From Cinnamomum chago (taxonomy: Eukaryota; Streptophyta; Magnoliopsida; Laurales; Lauraceae): DNA of 64,000 nt. The position numbers and the translations under genes were made by a program. The stretch is taken from NCBI GenBank assembly GCA_038049695.1, contig CP142456.1:71447922-71511921 (forward strand), given 5' to 3'. The stretch's first letter is position 1, and each line of letters begins with the position of its first letter. Under the pieces are notes generated by a model. It was not told the DNA's origin, did no database searches, and saw only the letters and a list, made by a program, of their open reading frames with translations. Shown one piece after another: positions 24,569-36,266 of this stretch.

Positions 24569-26345
24569 TCTACTCTTATAAAAGAGAAGAAAATGCACTT
24601 TGCTTTCACTACACACCTGGCCCACTTAAGAACAAATGACATAACTTGTGTGGGCCCCACTCATATAATATAATATAATATATATATATATATCTATTCT
24701 ATACATCTATACACTAGATTATAAAAGAGGAAATGTTGCATAGTTTTTTCACTACACCATTGTGGGGCTCACACCAAAATATTATAATAAAATATCATAA
24801 TATATTATTATTATTATACACCTGGCCCACTTAAGAACAAATGACATAACTTGTGTGGGCCCCACTCATATAATATAATATATATATATATATATATATC
24901 TATTCTATACATCTATACACTATCTATACACTAGATTATAAAAGAGGGAATGTTGCATAGTTTTTTCACTACATCATTGTGGAGCTCACACCAAAATATT
25001 ATAATAAAATATCATAATATATTATTATTAGTATTATCTACTATATGCTATACTTCTATCTATTTATCTATCTACTATTTTATAAAAGAGGAGATATTGC
25101 AAACTTTTTCACTACACCATTGTGGGGCCCACCCCCAAATATTATAATGCAAACTTTTTCACTACACCTTTGTGGGGCTCACCTCCAAATATTATAATGC
25201 AAACTTTTTCACTACACCATTGTAGGGCCCACCCCCAAATATTATAATATAATATAATAATATATTATTATAAGAAATTGCAAACTTTTTCACTACACCA
25301 TTATGGGGCCCTCCCCAAATACTATAATATAATATAACAATATATTATTATGAGAAATTACAAACTTTTTCACTACACTTATGTGGGGCCCACCCCCAAA
25401 TATTATAATATAATATAATATCTATACCCTTATTATAAAAGAGAAGAACGGTTGCATACTTTTTCACTACACCTTTGTGGGCCCCCCTAAATATTATAAT
25501 ATAATTTAATAATATATTATTATTATTATATTATGATAATAATAATATAATATCTATACCCTTATTATAAAAGAGAAGAAAGTGTTATGCTTTTTCTTTA
25601 CACATCTGTGACCACCACTTAGTATTATTATATTATATATATAAAATCAAATAGAACTACACATATGTGGGCCCCAATGAAAGAGAAGAACTTGTCATGA
25701 TTTTTCTCTACACATCTGTTGGCCTCACTTAGTATTATGATATTATATATATATATATAGATAAAATAAAAGAGAACTGCACATCTGTGGGCCCCACTTA
25801 GTAGAAGAACTTGTCATGTTTTTTCTCTACATCTACACAAATGTAAGCCCTACTTAGTATTATTATATTATATATATAATACAAGAAACCTACACATCTG
25901 TGGACCCCACTTAGTATTATTATATTATATATGTATCAAATAAAAGAGTACTACACATCTGTGAGCCCCACTTAGTATTATTATATTATACCACTTAGTA
26001 GAAGAACTTGTCATGCTTTTTCTCTACACATCTATAGGCCCCACTTAGTATTATTATTATTATATATATATATAATAAAAGAGAACTACATATCTATGGG
26101 CCCCACTTAGTAGAAGAACTTGTCATGTTTTTTCTATACATCTACACATCTGTGGGCCCCACTTAGTATTATTATATTATATATAATAAAAGAGAACTTC
26201 ACATTTGTGGGCCCCACTTAGTAGAAGAACTTGTCATGCTTTTTCTCTACAAATATGTGGGCCCCACTCAGTATTATTATATTATATTATAAATATAATC
26301 AAAGAGAACAACACATCTGTGGGCCCCACTTAGTATTATTATATT
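24569..26345 (+). repeat. Iterated Helitron 5'-end-like modules and minisatellite arrays
   Basis: The word TTATAAAAGAG recurs near 24576, 24720, 24940, 25081, 25435 and 25566. In most cases it follows CTATAC-like sequence and is itself followed by TTTTTCACTACACC and GTGGGGCCCAC, so each looks like a fresh copy of the element's 5' terminus. From about 25.6 kb a second family alternates GTGGGCCCCACTTAGTA, GAAGAACTTGTCATG and CTACACATCTG with ATTATTATATTATATA spacers. A 200-bp block with ACACCTGGCCCACTTAAG is also duplicated (about 24610 and 24817). Confidence 0.85.
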
Positions 26346-28989
26346 TCGATGAAATGCTTAGCACAAATGTTCATGCAAAAGGGTTGTGTTTGAAGATTTT
26401 GTACATTCACTGCAAGAACTCAAATGAAAATTTTCAATTGAGATTTTCATGTGTAGAAAATTTCAACTTCGATCTCAATGCCTGTAAAGACACGATTTGC
26501 TTGTCAGAGAAAGATATGAGAATGCCAAAGATTGCTTGGAATCCTTGTGATTTGTTGTTGATCCATTTAAAGCTATGAGTTGGGTACTATTCTGGTTGGT
26601 TGGTATTTTGTTTCATTGAATTTTCAATGCTAAAAATGAAATATGTGAAATAGAATTGTGACATTTTAAACATTTAGTGCTCCAACAACATTCGACAAAG
26701 TGAACTTTGTGACAATAGAAACTCTATTTTTAATGTTGAGCCTTTTTTTTATGTTACTGAAATAGTGAAGTTTATTTTAAATTTTTATAAGCCGTTAAAA
26801 ATGAAGAAAAGTTGAATATTCAAAAATGACCAACAATGTTAGAAATGAAATAGAATTTTAACATTCAGGGGAGGTAGTGACCAGTTGGGATTTTTTTTTT
26901 TTTTTGTGTTGTATTAGCCAGCTTGGTGGATTGGTTATCTTGTATGTCATCTTTGACATTAGTGGTTTTGGCAGAAGGTTTGGTCCATTTATGATTGTTT
27001 TTTAATCTTTTAATGTGTTCCCCTCTTTCTGGAAAAAAAAAAAGAAAAAGAAAAAATAATTGTAACATGTTACACATTGTAGTGCATCAAACTTTATAAG
27101 GAATGACAAAAAATCGTTCATGTAGTTCCTAAGAGTTATAGGGCTTCAGATTTTCATTAGTGGTTGAAATGTAAAATCATACATGAATATTAAACAATGA
27201 CAATCAAATAACCTCTCTTTTAATGGAAACTGATTTGAGGAAAAATGAGAGATGAATGCTCATACATCACCCTGAAACTCAAATCCCACGATGGTTAAGT
27301 TCCCTTTTGCATCCATAACCTCGTGTTTCTCACCCCTCACTTCTTTAGTAATCTTTCAACAAAGCTTATTTCACTATAAAATTCTGTATATGCTAGTAAA
27401 TATGTTAGGGTGCAGTAGAAATCCGCAATCGATACAAAAAAACTATGCAAGAGTAGATCTAACCAAATAGTCACTCTAAAAAATATAGAAAAATATTTTA
27501 TGTGGTTTGATAGTATGCTTGTGTCAGATCAGAAAAAGAAATACTGGACATATATATATATATCCCATTTACTAAGGAAGTATGGTGTTTTCATGCTTAG
27601 TGATGAGGACTTAGGTGACATTAATGGGTTGAAATGAGGAAGATATTTAATTGATGTGTGGGTGCACTAGCCAAAGATACAGAGATGCTGTGGAGAGGCT
27701 TAAGGTCTATTTAGATGCTTCATTTTCTTAGTAGCCAGATAATCGAGGTGTCATGAAAGTTTTTTTTTTTTTTTAATATGCAAGCATTTGCAGATTTTTG
27801 TCATCTAAGCCTTTTCTTGATTTCTTCATTACATGTAACTTGGTTTTCTTTTAAATTTTATTACTATATATCAAATCAACATCCAATGCAAGTGACTAAT
27901 GGCTTGTCTTATTATTTCTTAAATTATGATAAGGTGTTTTATTCTTCCTTTCAAGTTTTTACGAGTATGATGCAATGGAACCCATCAATTTGATATGCTG
28001 ACTCATGTTTTTAGACCCACCCTCTTATGTTGATTTGAAGAGATTGCTTTAGGGCCCCTGTTTTTTTTTTTTTTAAGCAATTCTGGCAACATGCCTTCCT
28101 TCATTATCATTCTACGTGCTAAACTGTGTTTAAGGCTGCTGATTGTCTTTCTTTATGATTTTGCATGCTTCATCCAATGCATCATCTTAGGTTGAACCAG
28201 TAATTCTCTTAGACTTGATTCTTGTCTAACATTGCAACCACATTACTATAATGCTAGGATAATGAATTTTCTATTAAATTTTCTTAAGAAGTTTGAATGA
28301 AGTAGTTGTGCCCACCCTGAGAGTGCCTGATAATGCATGCCTAAAGATCTCTTTGTAGTTGGTTCTCTTGCTCCAAATTATGATATTTGTTTCAAAAAGT
28401 CACTTACTACAAAATTAGAATGTAACAGAACTGATTTATGATACATAAAAAGCTAACAGAAGTGCCACAAATGTACATGATTCAAAATTTGGTAGTGGTG
28501 TCATCTTAATTCAAGAAAGCTTTTTAAGTTATTGCTCTAGCCCTCATCTTGACATATCAATCTTGTTTCTTTCCATGATATTCAAATTTCTTTGTATTGG
28601 TATTACTATCATTCGGTGCTTCTCAACATGAATTTTGTATGTATTTAGCGCTAGGTTTTAAACAAATTTTAATGGGAAATAGGCCGGACTATCGATCTAT
28701 ATTGAAATTGGTGAGTGTTTTGCCTAATCATGTATGGCCATAAAAGGTTGGTTTTCAACTTTTTTTCGGTTAGTTTCCTTCCATGTATCTTGTTATTCCA
28801 TCTTCTTCTTACTTTTTTCTATTGAAGCTTCTACTGAATTTCGTAAGAACAATTAGTGATTCTAAATTGCTTAATTTGCCAAAAAAATGAGCTATATGTA
28901 AACTGGTCATTCTCCATTGGGATTGTTAATATTGAGTTTTTCAATGATTTTATTTTTCCAGATTATCACACTGAAAGATTGTGTTCTTT
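26346..28989 (+). other. Unique interior of the Helitron
   Basis: No recognisable protein. A 74-codon open stretch ending at 26578 (...WNPCDLLLIHLKL) matches nothing I know. Helitron interiors often hold captured host fragments, but I cannot identify one here. A diverged dispersed-repeat copy lies at 27145-27360. Confidence 0.5.
27145..27360. repeat. Diverged dispersed repeat, copy C, inside the Helitron
   Basis: Shares ordered blocks with 4740-4960 and 7075-7290, including GAGATGAATGC, CATCACCCTGAAACTCAAATCC and CACCCCTCACTTCTTTAG-like words. It is an old fragment carried by the Helitron. Confidence 0.4.
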
Positions 28990-29008
28990 GCACGTGCATT
29001 GCACGTGC
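28990..29008 (+). other. Helitron 3' terminal palindrome
   Basis: GCACGTGCATTGCACGTGC, a 19-nt palindrome of two GCACGTGC halves, ends 13 bases before the insertion boundary. It is the expected hairpin that signals the end of rolling-circle transfer. Confidence 0.85.
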
Positions 29009-29753
29009 AGGGCTCCACTAGTCTTCAGAAAAATGAGTCTCTACATGTGCAACCATCTATCAAGCAAAAGTAGATAGTTAACAATATAGTGTTAGTGTGA
29101 TATAAATGTGAAATATGAAATTTATGAAAGTCCATGTATTTATACAAGTGGCGATATAAATGCGCAATATGAAAATTTATGGTGAAACATAACCTAATTG
29201 AAAGAAGTCTTGAAAACTTTCATACCTTTTTTGAAAATTGAAATATTCAATTCCTTGATCCTTTTTTGAAAACCACCTAAAAAGTTTAGGGCTGTTTTGA
29301 AATTTTAATATTTACCTTATACTCACTAAGGGCATTTGTGGCCTTTTTTATTTTCTCTTCATAAAAAGTTACGATAGTGGGTATGGATTGTGGGATTGAA
29401 CTTGATTGAAATAAATCATGAAAACATCCATACGTTTCTGAAATATTGAATTCTTTTGACCTTTTTATGAAATCACCCCAGAGTAAAAAGACTCTTTTGA
29501 AAGTTTCCCCATTCAATTTTAGTCACTCTTAAGAATCCTTTTTTTTTTATGACACTAAACCCACCAATACATATGTAACTAGCACATTTCAATTACCAGC
29601 TCAACTCATCACATTCTAATGCATGGCCATGTCCTTCGTATTTTAATTCCAATCACGCGCGCGATCATCTCTCTTCTCTCCTCTCTTTCAGTGCTATGCT
29701 CTTAAGCATGCATGACTCTCTCTCTCTCTCTCTCTCATGGCTTTTAGAATTCT

Positions 29754-30757
29754 TCAAGCTTCCGGGTTCCAACTTTTAAGGGTCATTTGTTTACTTCATT
29801 TATGTGTGTAAATGTTATACATGCATAATTTTTACTTATGTACCTGTTTATTTGGGGAAATGTTCACCTACGAGCAAACTACATATAATTTTTAGGTAGT
29901 CAAGTCCATCCAGTACATGGGGCCGCTAGAAAAAAAAAAACCATGCACCTATTCAGATAAATTTGAAGTCAAACAAACCTTAATTTCAGACTTGACAAAT
30001 TCGCCGAGATAAAACAAAAATAGTAGGATAATCTTATGTATTATATAGTTGATTGTCCACTAAACCAATCATATAGAAAGATTGCTTATATGAGCAATGA
30101 AAACAATCACACCTTGTAAGAACCGAAACACTCTCGAAAGAGCTTAAACATTACGAAACAGGCAGTAGACAGAGACCCTAATTAATGATGATTGAGATGC
30201 TCTTGTGATTTCTACTTAAACAATCTTCCTCTTGAATCAACCTTCATTTTCAACATGCATAGGCATATTCCACAGGATCCTGCACCTAATTAGAATGGTT
30301 ATCATTTCTGAATAATTGATCCCCTCGTCTTTCTGGAGATGAGTTTGTGTGATTGGCGTTAAGGCCATAATGAGATATGATTACACACTAATCTATGATA
30401 GTTAGGTAGAACTACAAGAGGATAGAAAGTTGTTATATGCCGGCCTCTCGAGACTAAACACCGAACCTATGGCCTGCAAGTGACTGATGCGAAAAGGGGA
30501 GTCCGGATCCACTGATTATCTCATGTGATTCGTGTTGATCACGCTACTAATTGTATACAAAGGGTCTATTTGGCAAGTCTAGTTTGTTTAAAATAGATTT
30601 GCTTTAAATAGACTTGTTTGGTATAGATCTGTTCCAAATTAACCCTTCTATATTTGTTCCATGGGGCACATTCAATTTGTTGTTGCTAATAAAACTATTA
30701 ACCTTCAAATTTCTACCGTAGCCTAGATCAAGAATTGCAATTTCCCCATAACAACAG
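29754..30757. other. Gene-free intergenic DNA
   Basis: Nothing recognised apart from short inverted words around 30560-30640 (GGGTCTATTTGGCAAG with AATAGACTTGTTTGG), perhaps a worn MITE. Confidence 0.45.
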
Positions 30758-30765
30758 TCCACAAG

Positions 30766-31305
30766 TATGGGTTGCAAAGGGGACCGGCTCCGTATCGAAA
30801 TCATAATGGACCCGGACCAGTTTTAAAATAACGGTCTCGGATCCGGATTGAATCGGATCCTATTTTGTTAGTTTCAGACCCGATTTCAATAGCAAAACTC
30901 AAATTTGTTTCTAGAACTGAGTCCACCTAGAGGACTCGAATCTAGTTTCAAAAGCAATTCTATTTTCTCTTTATTCTTCATTTTTTTGTTAAAATGGGCA
31001 TGCATTCGACTTATGGCAGTGCATTAAGTCTACTTACTACCTTCAATATTATATATAAAAATGCCCAAAAATAGTTAGTTTTAAAGTATAATTTACAATA
31101 TCAAAGACTCATATGCCGGGTCCCAAGTCCACAGGTCGGAACCTATATGGATCCGGAACCGAACATGTTTATTAATCGGAACCTAAATTAGATTTTGGAC
31201 CCAGACCAGGACTCGTCTATGAATAAGAACCTAAAACAGGTTTCAGATCCAATTTTTTTACGAGTCGAAACTTTCGGATAATCATATATCTATTTACAAC
31301 CCTAT
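30766..31305. mobile_element. Non-autonomous hAT element with perfect 8-bp TSD
   Basis: 540-bp element. Left end TATGGGTTGCAAAGG and reverse-complemented right end TAGGGTTGTAAATAG form the terminal repeats. It is flanked by TCCACAAG at 30758-30765 and 31306-31313, an exact 8-bp target duplication as made by hAT transposases. The interior is rich in GATCCGG/GGAACC-type words near both ends, resembling hAT subterminal binding sites. There is no coding capacity. Confidence 0.85.
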
Positions 31306-31313
31306 CCACAAGC

Positions 31314-32782
31314 CTCCTACAAAACAACCATGGGTAAAACTAGAACCCTCGACAAAATTTCCACCACGTGGAACAGTCAAAAATGATTTCAGATCCCAAA
31401 AGGAGTAGTTTTTAATGTACTTGGTTGTCACCCATTCAGCCCAGAGAGATTATTTTTTCGTGCCAGCAATGAATTACCAATTCAATTACATGAAACAAGC
31501 TCTAACATCTGCCCCATATCATATATACTCTTAAAAATACAGCACGTGCACAACAAAAGTAGTATAGCATCCGCATCATTGTCACAACCACCCCAACTCA
31601 CAGAGAGTCCTTATATGGAGTTGATCGCACGCAAAGTGCGAGAAGCAGACGTGGCTTTCAAGCTGGAAAGCCGTACCACATCAGTACCACTGCGAAGAGA
31701 CCCGAAACCAGAAGATATTAAGCTGAGGTTGGAATGTGAACGAGTCGGTTTCGGTTCAGGTCCATGGTGGTTCCGGAACCTGAACCATTATGAAAAAACT
31801 GCACCGAAACTATTTAGGAGCCAGTTTCTTTGTTGTGAATCTATTAAGAAGAAAGTGCATCGGAACTATTTAGGAGCCGATTCCTTTGTTTCGAAATCGA
31901 AACCATTAATGAGAAGATGTAATGAGAACTCAAATGGTACATAGGACGGACCAAGGTGGACCCATACTGTACCCTTTTTTTTAACGGAGCCTAAATAGCA
32001 ATATAACTGGATCTTTGATTCTCTAATTACCCGTAGGTTTTGACCCGCTAAAAACCGAGTCTGAATCATTATTTAGACCCTAATAAGTAAATGGGTCTGC
32101 GTTCGATTCCACCTTCGTTCGAACCCATGGATCCACGATCCAACATATTACTTCAATTTTTAAAAATCTCTCATAAAAATCATATTCTTTAATAGCATTT
32201 TCTACCTAGACCAGGACCTGGATCCATACCCGTCCCATATATGGTTTTGGTTACGAATCTAGAGCCAAAAACCGATTCTGAAACGATTTCACCTTCTCCT
32301 TAACCACTCCAATTCTTGGTATATTATCGACCAAATCGAAACTAATTTATTTACGACCCTAAATTTAAATAAGGACCTAAATCTGATTTTTAACATGTAA
32401 AAAAAAAAAAAAAAAAAAAAGACCCATTTGCATTCCCGTTGCCCGCGGTAGTTAAGTTTGGTTGGAGAATAGCTGGCAGGTAGGTCAATCTCAGTTACTA
32501 GAGTCCTCCAGTTGAGTCGGACCCGGGTCCCTCCAATCACGCCTTTACGTATGGTGTCGGTTTTCGAATTTCAAATATATAACTAAGGAACGGTAAGTCC
32601 AAAAAGAAGCGATAACGCGCAAGAGAAGTTTCGGGCGATTTTTGCAGAGCTTGGAACCGCTTCCATGTCGATTCCATCGATGATCGAAGCGTAATTTGAG
32701 CAATCAAGGCCATCCGGCATTGTTTTTCTCTGAGTTTATACAATGTTCTCTCCTCTTTTGTTCGTAGCTTGAATAAGGAAAC
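31314..32782. other. Intergenic DNA with hAT-like remnants, upstream of the ACR8-type gene
   Basis: Between about 31.7 and 32.35 kb the sequence repeats words typical of the 30766-31305 element (CGGTTTCGGTTC, GGATCC, CCGATTC, ACGACCCTAAA), so it is probably a second, decayed relative. A direct repeat occurs at about 31798-31896 (GAAACTATTTAGGAGCC versus GGAACTATTTAGGAGCC). A poly(A) run lies at 32399-32420. The last few hundred bases are the ACR promoter. Confidence 0.4.
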
Positions 32783-32790
32783 TATATAAG
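32783..32790 (+). promoter_or_regulatory. TATA box of the ACR8-type gene
   Basis: TATATAAG within ACTATATAAGG, 57-64 bases upstream of the start codon at 32847. This predicts a transcription start near 32815 and a short leader of about 30 nt. Confidence 0.7.
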
Positions 32791-32846
32791 GTTGGAAGCG
32801 GAGTGTAAGAAATTCGAAGTTTTTCTTCTGATCTGAGGAGAAGAAG

Positions 32847-35800
32847 ATGGAATGGATGGGGAATTTGAATGAATACGAGAAGCTCGTGATACGGATGAAT
32901 ACTCCGAGGTTTGTTTTCTGGAATTTGGTGATTGTTGTGTTTCTCTCTTTCTTCTTCTTTGAATCTGCTGTTGTTTGTTCGGTTTTTACTTTGATGTTGG
33001 TTTATTTTGGAGATCTGATCATACTTTCAGTGATTTCTGTTACCGATCTATGTTTCAGATGTGATTTTTCAGGAAGATCAACCTGTCGCTTCTTTTTGTT
33101 TTTCTTTTAGGTTTGATTAGGCTCTAGATATATTTTTCATGTTTCTTCTGCTGATTTCTTTCAATTACATACATGAACTTCGATCTTCTTTTCTCTCAAT
33201 TTTCCATGGATTTCTGACTTCCTTCCCAAATGCTCTGCTTCTTCTTCAAGCTTTTCTCCGGATTCTCCTCCTTTCCATGAATTGTTTGGTGTTTCCTGAA
33301 TCTCTCTTTCAACTTCTCAATTACAGAAAGTCGCCTACTGATATTTTTTTGTTTAAATTTCTTGTCTTTGGCTACTTCACAGGGTCGTCATCGACAATGC
33401 TGTGTGCGCGAACGCGACTCTGGTTAAGGTAAGAACTCCTCAAAAACCCTAGGAATGCAGAAAGCGTGGACCCTAACTACAATGTAGAAATCAGATCCTC
33501 CGTTTGGATGTGAAGAAAGTTATATAAATTGAACTGTGGATAGTTTTCTTTGCATCATAGTAGGACCTAAGAAAGCAAAGGAGATTGAATTCCCTGCCTC
33601 TGTTTTGTTCATTTCAGAAAGCAGAGGACCTAACCACAATGTAGAAATCAGATCCACTGTTTTGGACTGGAAGAAAAGGATATAAATTCAACTGTGGACA
33701 GTTTTCTCTGCATCTAAACAGAACATAAGAAAGCAAAGAGATTGAATTTCCTGCCTCTGTTTTGTTCGTTTCAGATCGACAGTGCAAGGAAGCATGAGAT
33801 CTTATTGGAGGCCATACAGGTCCTGACTGATCTCAACCTCACCATAAAAAAGGCATACATCTCCTCAGATGGAAGATGGTTCATGGATGGTAAGGCCCTT
33901 TACTAACGCGCGCTGCCCCTGCCCTTACCCACTTATCCTGCACACCACAGAATTCCCCTCATCTTCTTGTTTTCTGTATTCTTTTTGCAGTCTTTCATGT
34001 GACTGACCAAAATGGAAACAAGCTAACTGATGAGAGTGTTCTCAGTTACATCAAACAGGTAATTAAGAAGAATTTAGAACAATTCAAGTTCATCTAGCCC
34101 TTTTTTAATTTAATTTTAATCTGATTAGTGAACAGGTCAGTGATTAAGAGGAATTTAGAACAATCCAAGTTTATTTAGCCCCTTTTTTCTCTAATTTATT
34201 TTGAATTTTAGTATTGTTAATCTAATCATAATCATCTGTTTTTAACATCTCAGTCCCTAGCAACTAACAATGCTCCAAAATCAAATGGTTTCAAAGGACT
34301 AACGGCGTTAGAATTAACGGGACCAGACCGGCAGGGGCTCCTCTCAGAAGTGTTTGCAGTCCTCTCTGACTTTCAGTGCAATGTCGTGGAAGCTAAGGTG
34401 TGGACGCACCGCAGCAGGATGGCTTCATTGATCTATGTCAAGGACGAGGATTCCGGTTCTGCCATTGAAGATGCCCACAAGATCAACCAGATTGAAGGGC
34501 GACTGAAGAATGTGTTGAAGTGCGATGACAGTATCAGGACTGCCAAGACCACTGCTTCCATGGTGGTAACCCATACTGAGCGGCGACTCCACCAGATGAT
34601 GTTTGCAGATCATGAATGTGAGAGGACTAGTTATAGTGTGGAGGAGGCTACAACACCCTCTGTATCTGTTCAAAATTGGTTGGAGAAAGGGTACTCTGTT
34701 GTCTATGTGCATAGCAGAGATCGACCCAAGCTGCTGTTTGATATCGTTTGTGTCCTGACAGATATGGGATACATCATCTTCCATGCTACTATTGATTCGA
34801 ATTTTGGCAAATCTAATCAGGTTCTTGAGATATTTTCTTTTCAGACAGATTTATTTGCCTTCCATTGTTCTGCTTTTTTATTTGGTATTGACTGTGGATT
34901 GTATGGATGCAGGAATTTCACATCAGGCACATGGGAGGAAGCCCCATCAGTTCGGAAGCCGAAAGGCAGCGGGTTATTTGGTGCTTGCAAACTGCCATTG
35001 AAAGAAGAGCATCCGGGGTATTTTATTCCTATTGTTTTTCTGTGCATAGTAGCTTTGTTTTTTATTCTCTGAAAGAAAAAATTGCATCTGATTCTTGACC
35101 GTGTATGAACTTTTATAACAGTTACACCCATACACATGGAATTTTTTTTATGGATATAAATTTTTTTTCTATTTTGTGTTTTGGTGGCAACAATTTATAG
35201 GATTGTTATTTCTAGGATGAAGACTTTCTATGGTACAAGTAAATTGAGCGTTTCAGGTTCTCTTTAGCTTTTGGGCTCATATGGATCTTCAGACATAACT
35301 CGATTTATGCATGAATCAAGGTCCATGAGATTGGATAACCCTAAAGTTACCCATAAATGAGAGTTTTTGTTTTCCTTATTCCATGACCAATTAAAGGTAA
35401 ATAGAGTTCCAGCTAAGTATATTTGTAGGTAAACTGAGTGCGGCCTTTCTCAAGTTCCAATGATCCAATCAGGTCCTTTAGATTGGTTGTTTTCCATGCA
35501 ATCGAAAAAAAAATTCCATGGAAGTGTTCCCAGATAACCAAACCTGAAAACAATTTATTTTATGGAAAGTGTTGCAAGACAAATTAGGCCTTCAGCAGTC
35601 GTCTTCTTGGAAAGTGGTTCAATGCACCAAAGTGAACACTAAAGGGGAAGTGTTTCCAGATAACTCGGTTTAAGTGCATATGAAGCTTCATTCCTTTGCA
35701 TAACTGATTACCTGGGAAGCTACATTTTTTATTTTCTTCATCATTAGGGGATTAGCCAAATTTTAGTAACAACAGGAACATATAATTAAGAGCTACAATA

Positions 35801-36266
35801 ATCTCAGTGCAGGGAAACAAAGATCCAAGGATCCAAACGGTTACCTGCACTTGGTAATATTGTTGTTAAATACTGTTATGTCTCAGATTATATATTGTCC
35901 GCTTGATTGCAGGGCATAAGGCTGGAGCTATGCACAGCGGACCGACATGGTCTATTATCAGATGTGACCCGAACATTTAGAGAGAATGGCCTCTCTATTA
36001 CAAGGGCAGAAATCTCCACATCAGGAAAAATGGCTGAGAATGTGTTTTATGTGACCGATGTTGCCGGTGAACCAGTTGATCCCAAGATCATCAAGGCTCT
36101 CCAGCAGAAAATTGGGTTGAGCAATCTTAAAGTGAAGGAACCTTTGATGTTCTGGCAGGGGTCTAGCACAAGGGAAGAGAGCACCGGCAGCATCAATCTC
36201 TTCTCCCTGGGAAGCATTGTTAAAAGGAATCTGTACAATTTGGGGCTGATCAGATCCTGTTCTTAG
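32847..36266 (+). CDS. ACR8: ACT domain repeat protein, ACR8 type
   Basis: Seven exons by consensus GT-AG sites: 32847-32908, 33383-33428, 33775-33889, 33991-34058, 34254-34820, 34913-35017 and 35913-36266. They join in frame to 438 aa, normal for the family. Four ACT domains: about residues 33-97 ([15 protein letters not shown]), 114-175 ([17 protein letters not shown]), 243-315 ([17 protein letters not shown]) and 322-385 ([18 protein letters not shown]). ACT domains bind small ligands, usually amino acids. Plant ACRs are regulatory proteins without a fused enzyme, proposed to sense amino acids or nitrogen. The N-terminus MEW...[18 protein letters not shown] and C-terminus [19 protein letters not shown] match ACR8 by recall. 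It has a TATA box and short leader. Intron 2 has a duplicated 3' end. Confidence 0.93.
33458..33774 (+). repeat. Tandem duplication inside ACR intron 2, duplicating its 3' splice site
   Basis: 33458-33614 and 33615-33774 are about 157-160 bp copies. Each contains CAATGTAGAAATCAGATCC and AACTGTGGA, and each ends in CCTGCCTCTGTTTTGTTC plus a TTTCAG acceptor. The second acceptor (33774) is the one that joins exon 3 in frame. The first (33616-33617) is a near-identical decoy. Confidence 0.9.

Larger units (their letters stand above)
24569..29021 (+). mobile_element. Non-autonomous Helitron, 4,453 bp
   Basis: Starts TCTACTCTTATAAAAGAG and ends CTAG, inserted between host A (24568) and T (29022). 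The empty site is preserved in the paralogous unit 1 as ...GACTTATA|TCTTCAG.... Near the 3' end lies a 19-nt palindrome (28990-29008) about ten bases before the terminal CTAG. TC start, CTRR end, terminal hairpin and A|T insertion without target duplication are the Helitron hallmarks. No Rep/helicase coding region is present, so it relies on an autonomous partner. The first 1.8 kb is a complex repeat array; 26.35-28.98 kb is unique-looking with no recognised gene. Confidence 0.93.
24352..29753. repeat. Tandem duplication, unit 2, split by a Helitron
   Basis: Left part is 24352-24568 and right part is 29022-29753, together about 949 bp, homologous to 23411-24351. It differs from unit 1 by a short extra piece with TGCTCTTAAGCATGCATG before the final CT tract. 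Confidence 0.85.

Noticed and set aside
26231-26578. 115-codon ORF in the Helitron
   Set aside because: The first part is repeat array; the second part is unrecognised and too short to claim a captured gene.
31546-31944. 132-codon ORF upstream of the ACR gene
   Set aside because: It runs through repeated hAT-like words and a direct repeat; no domain and no supporting context.
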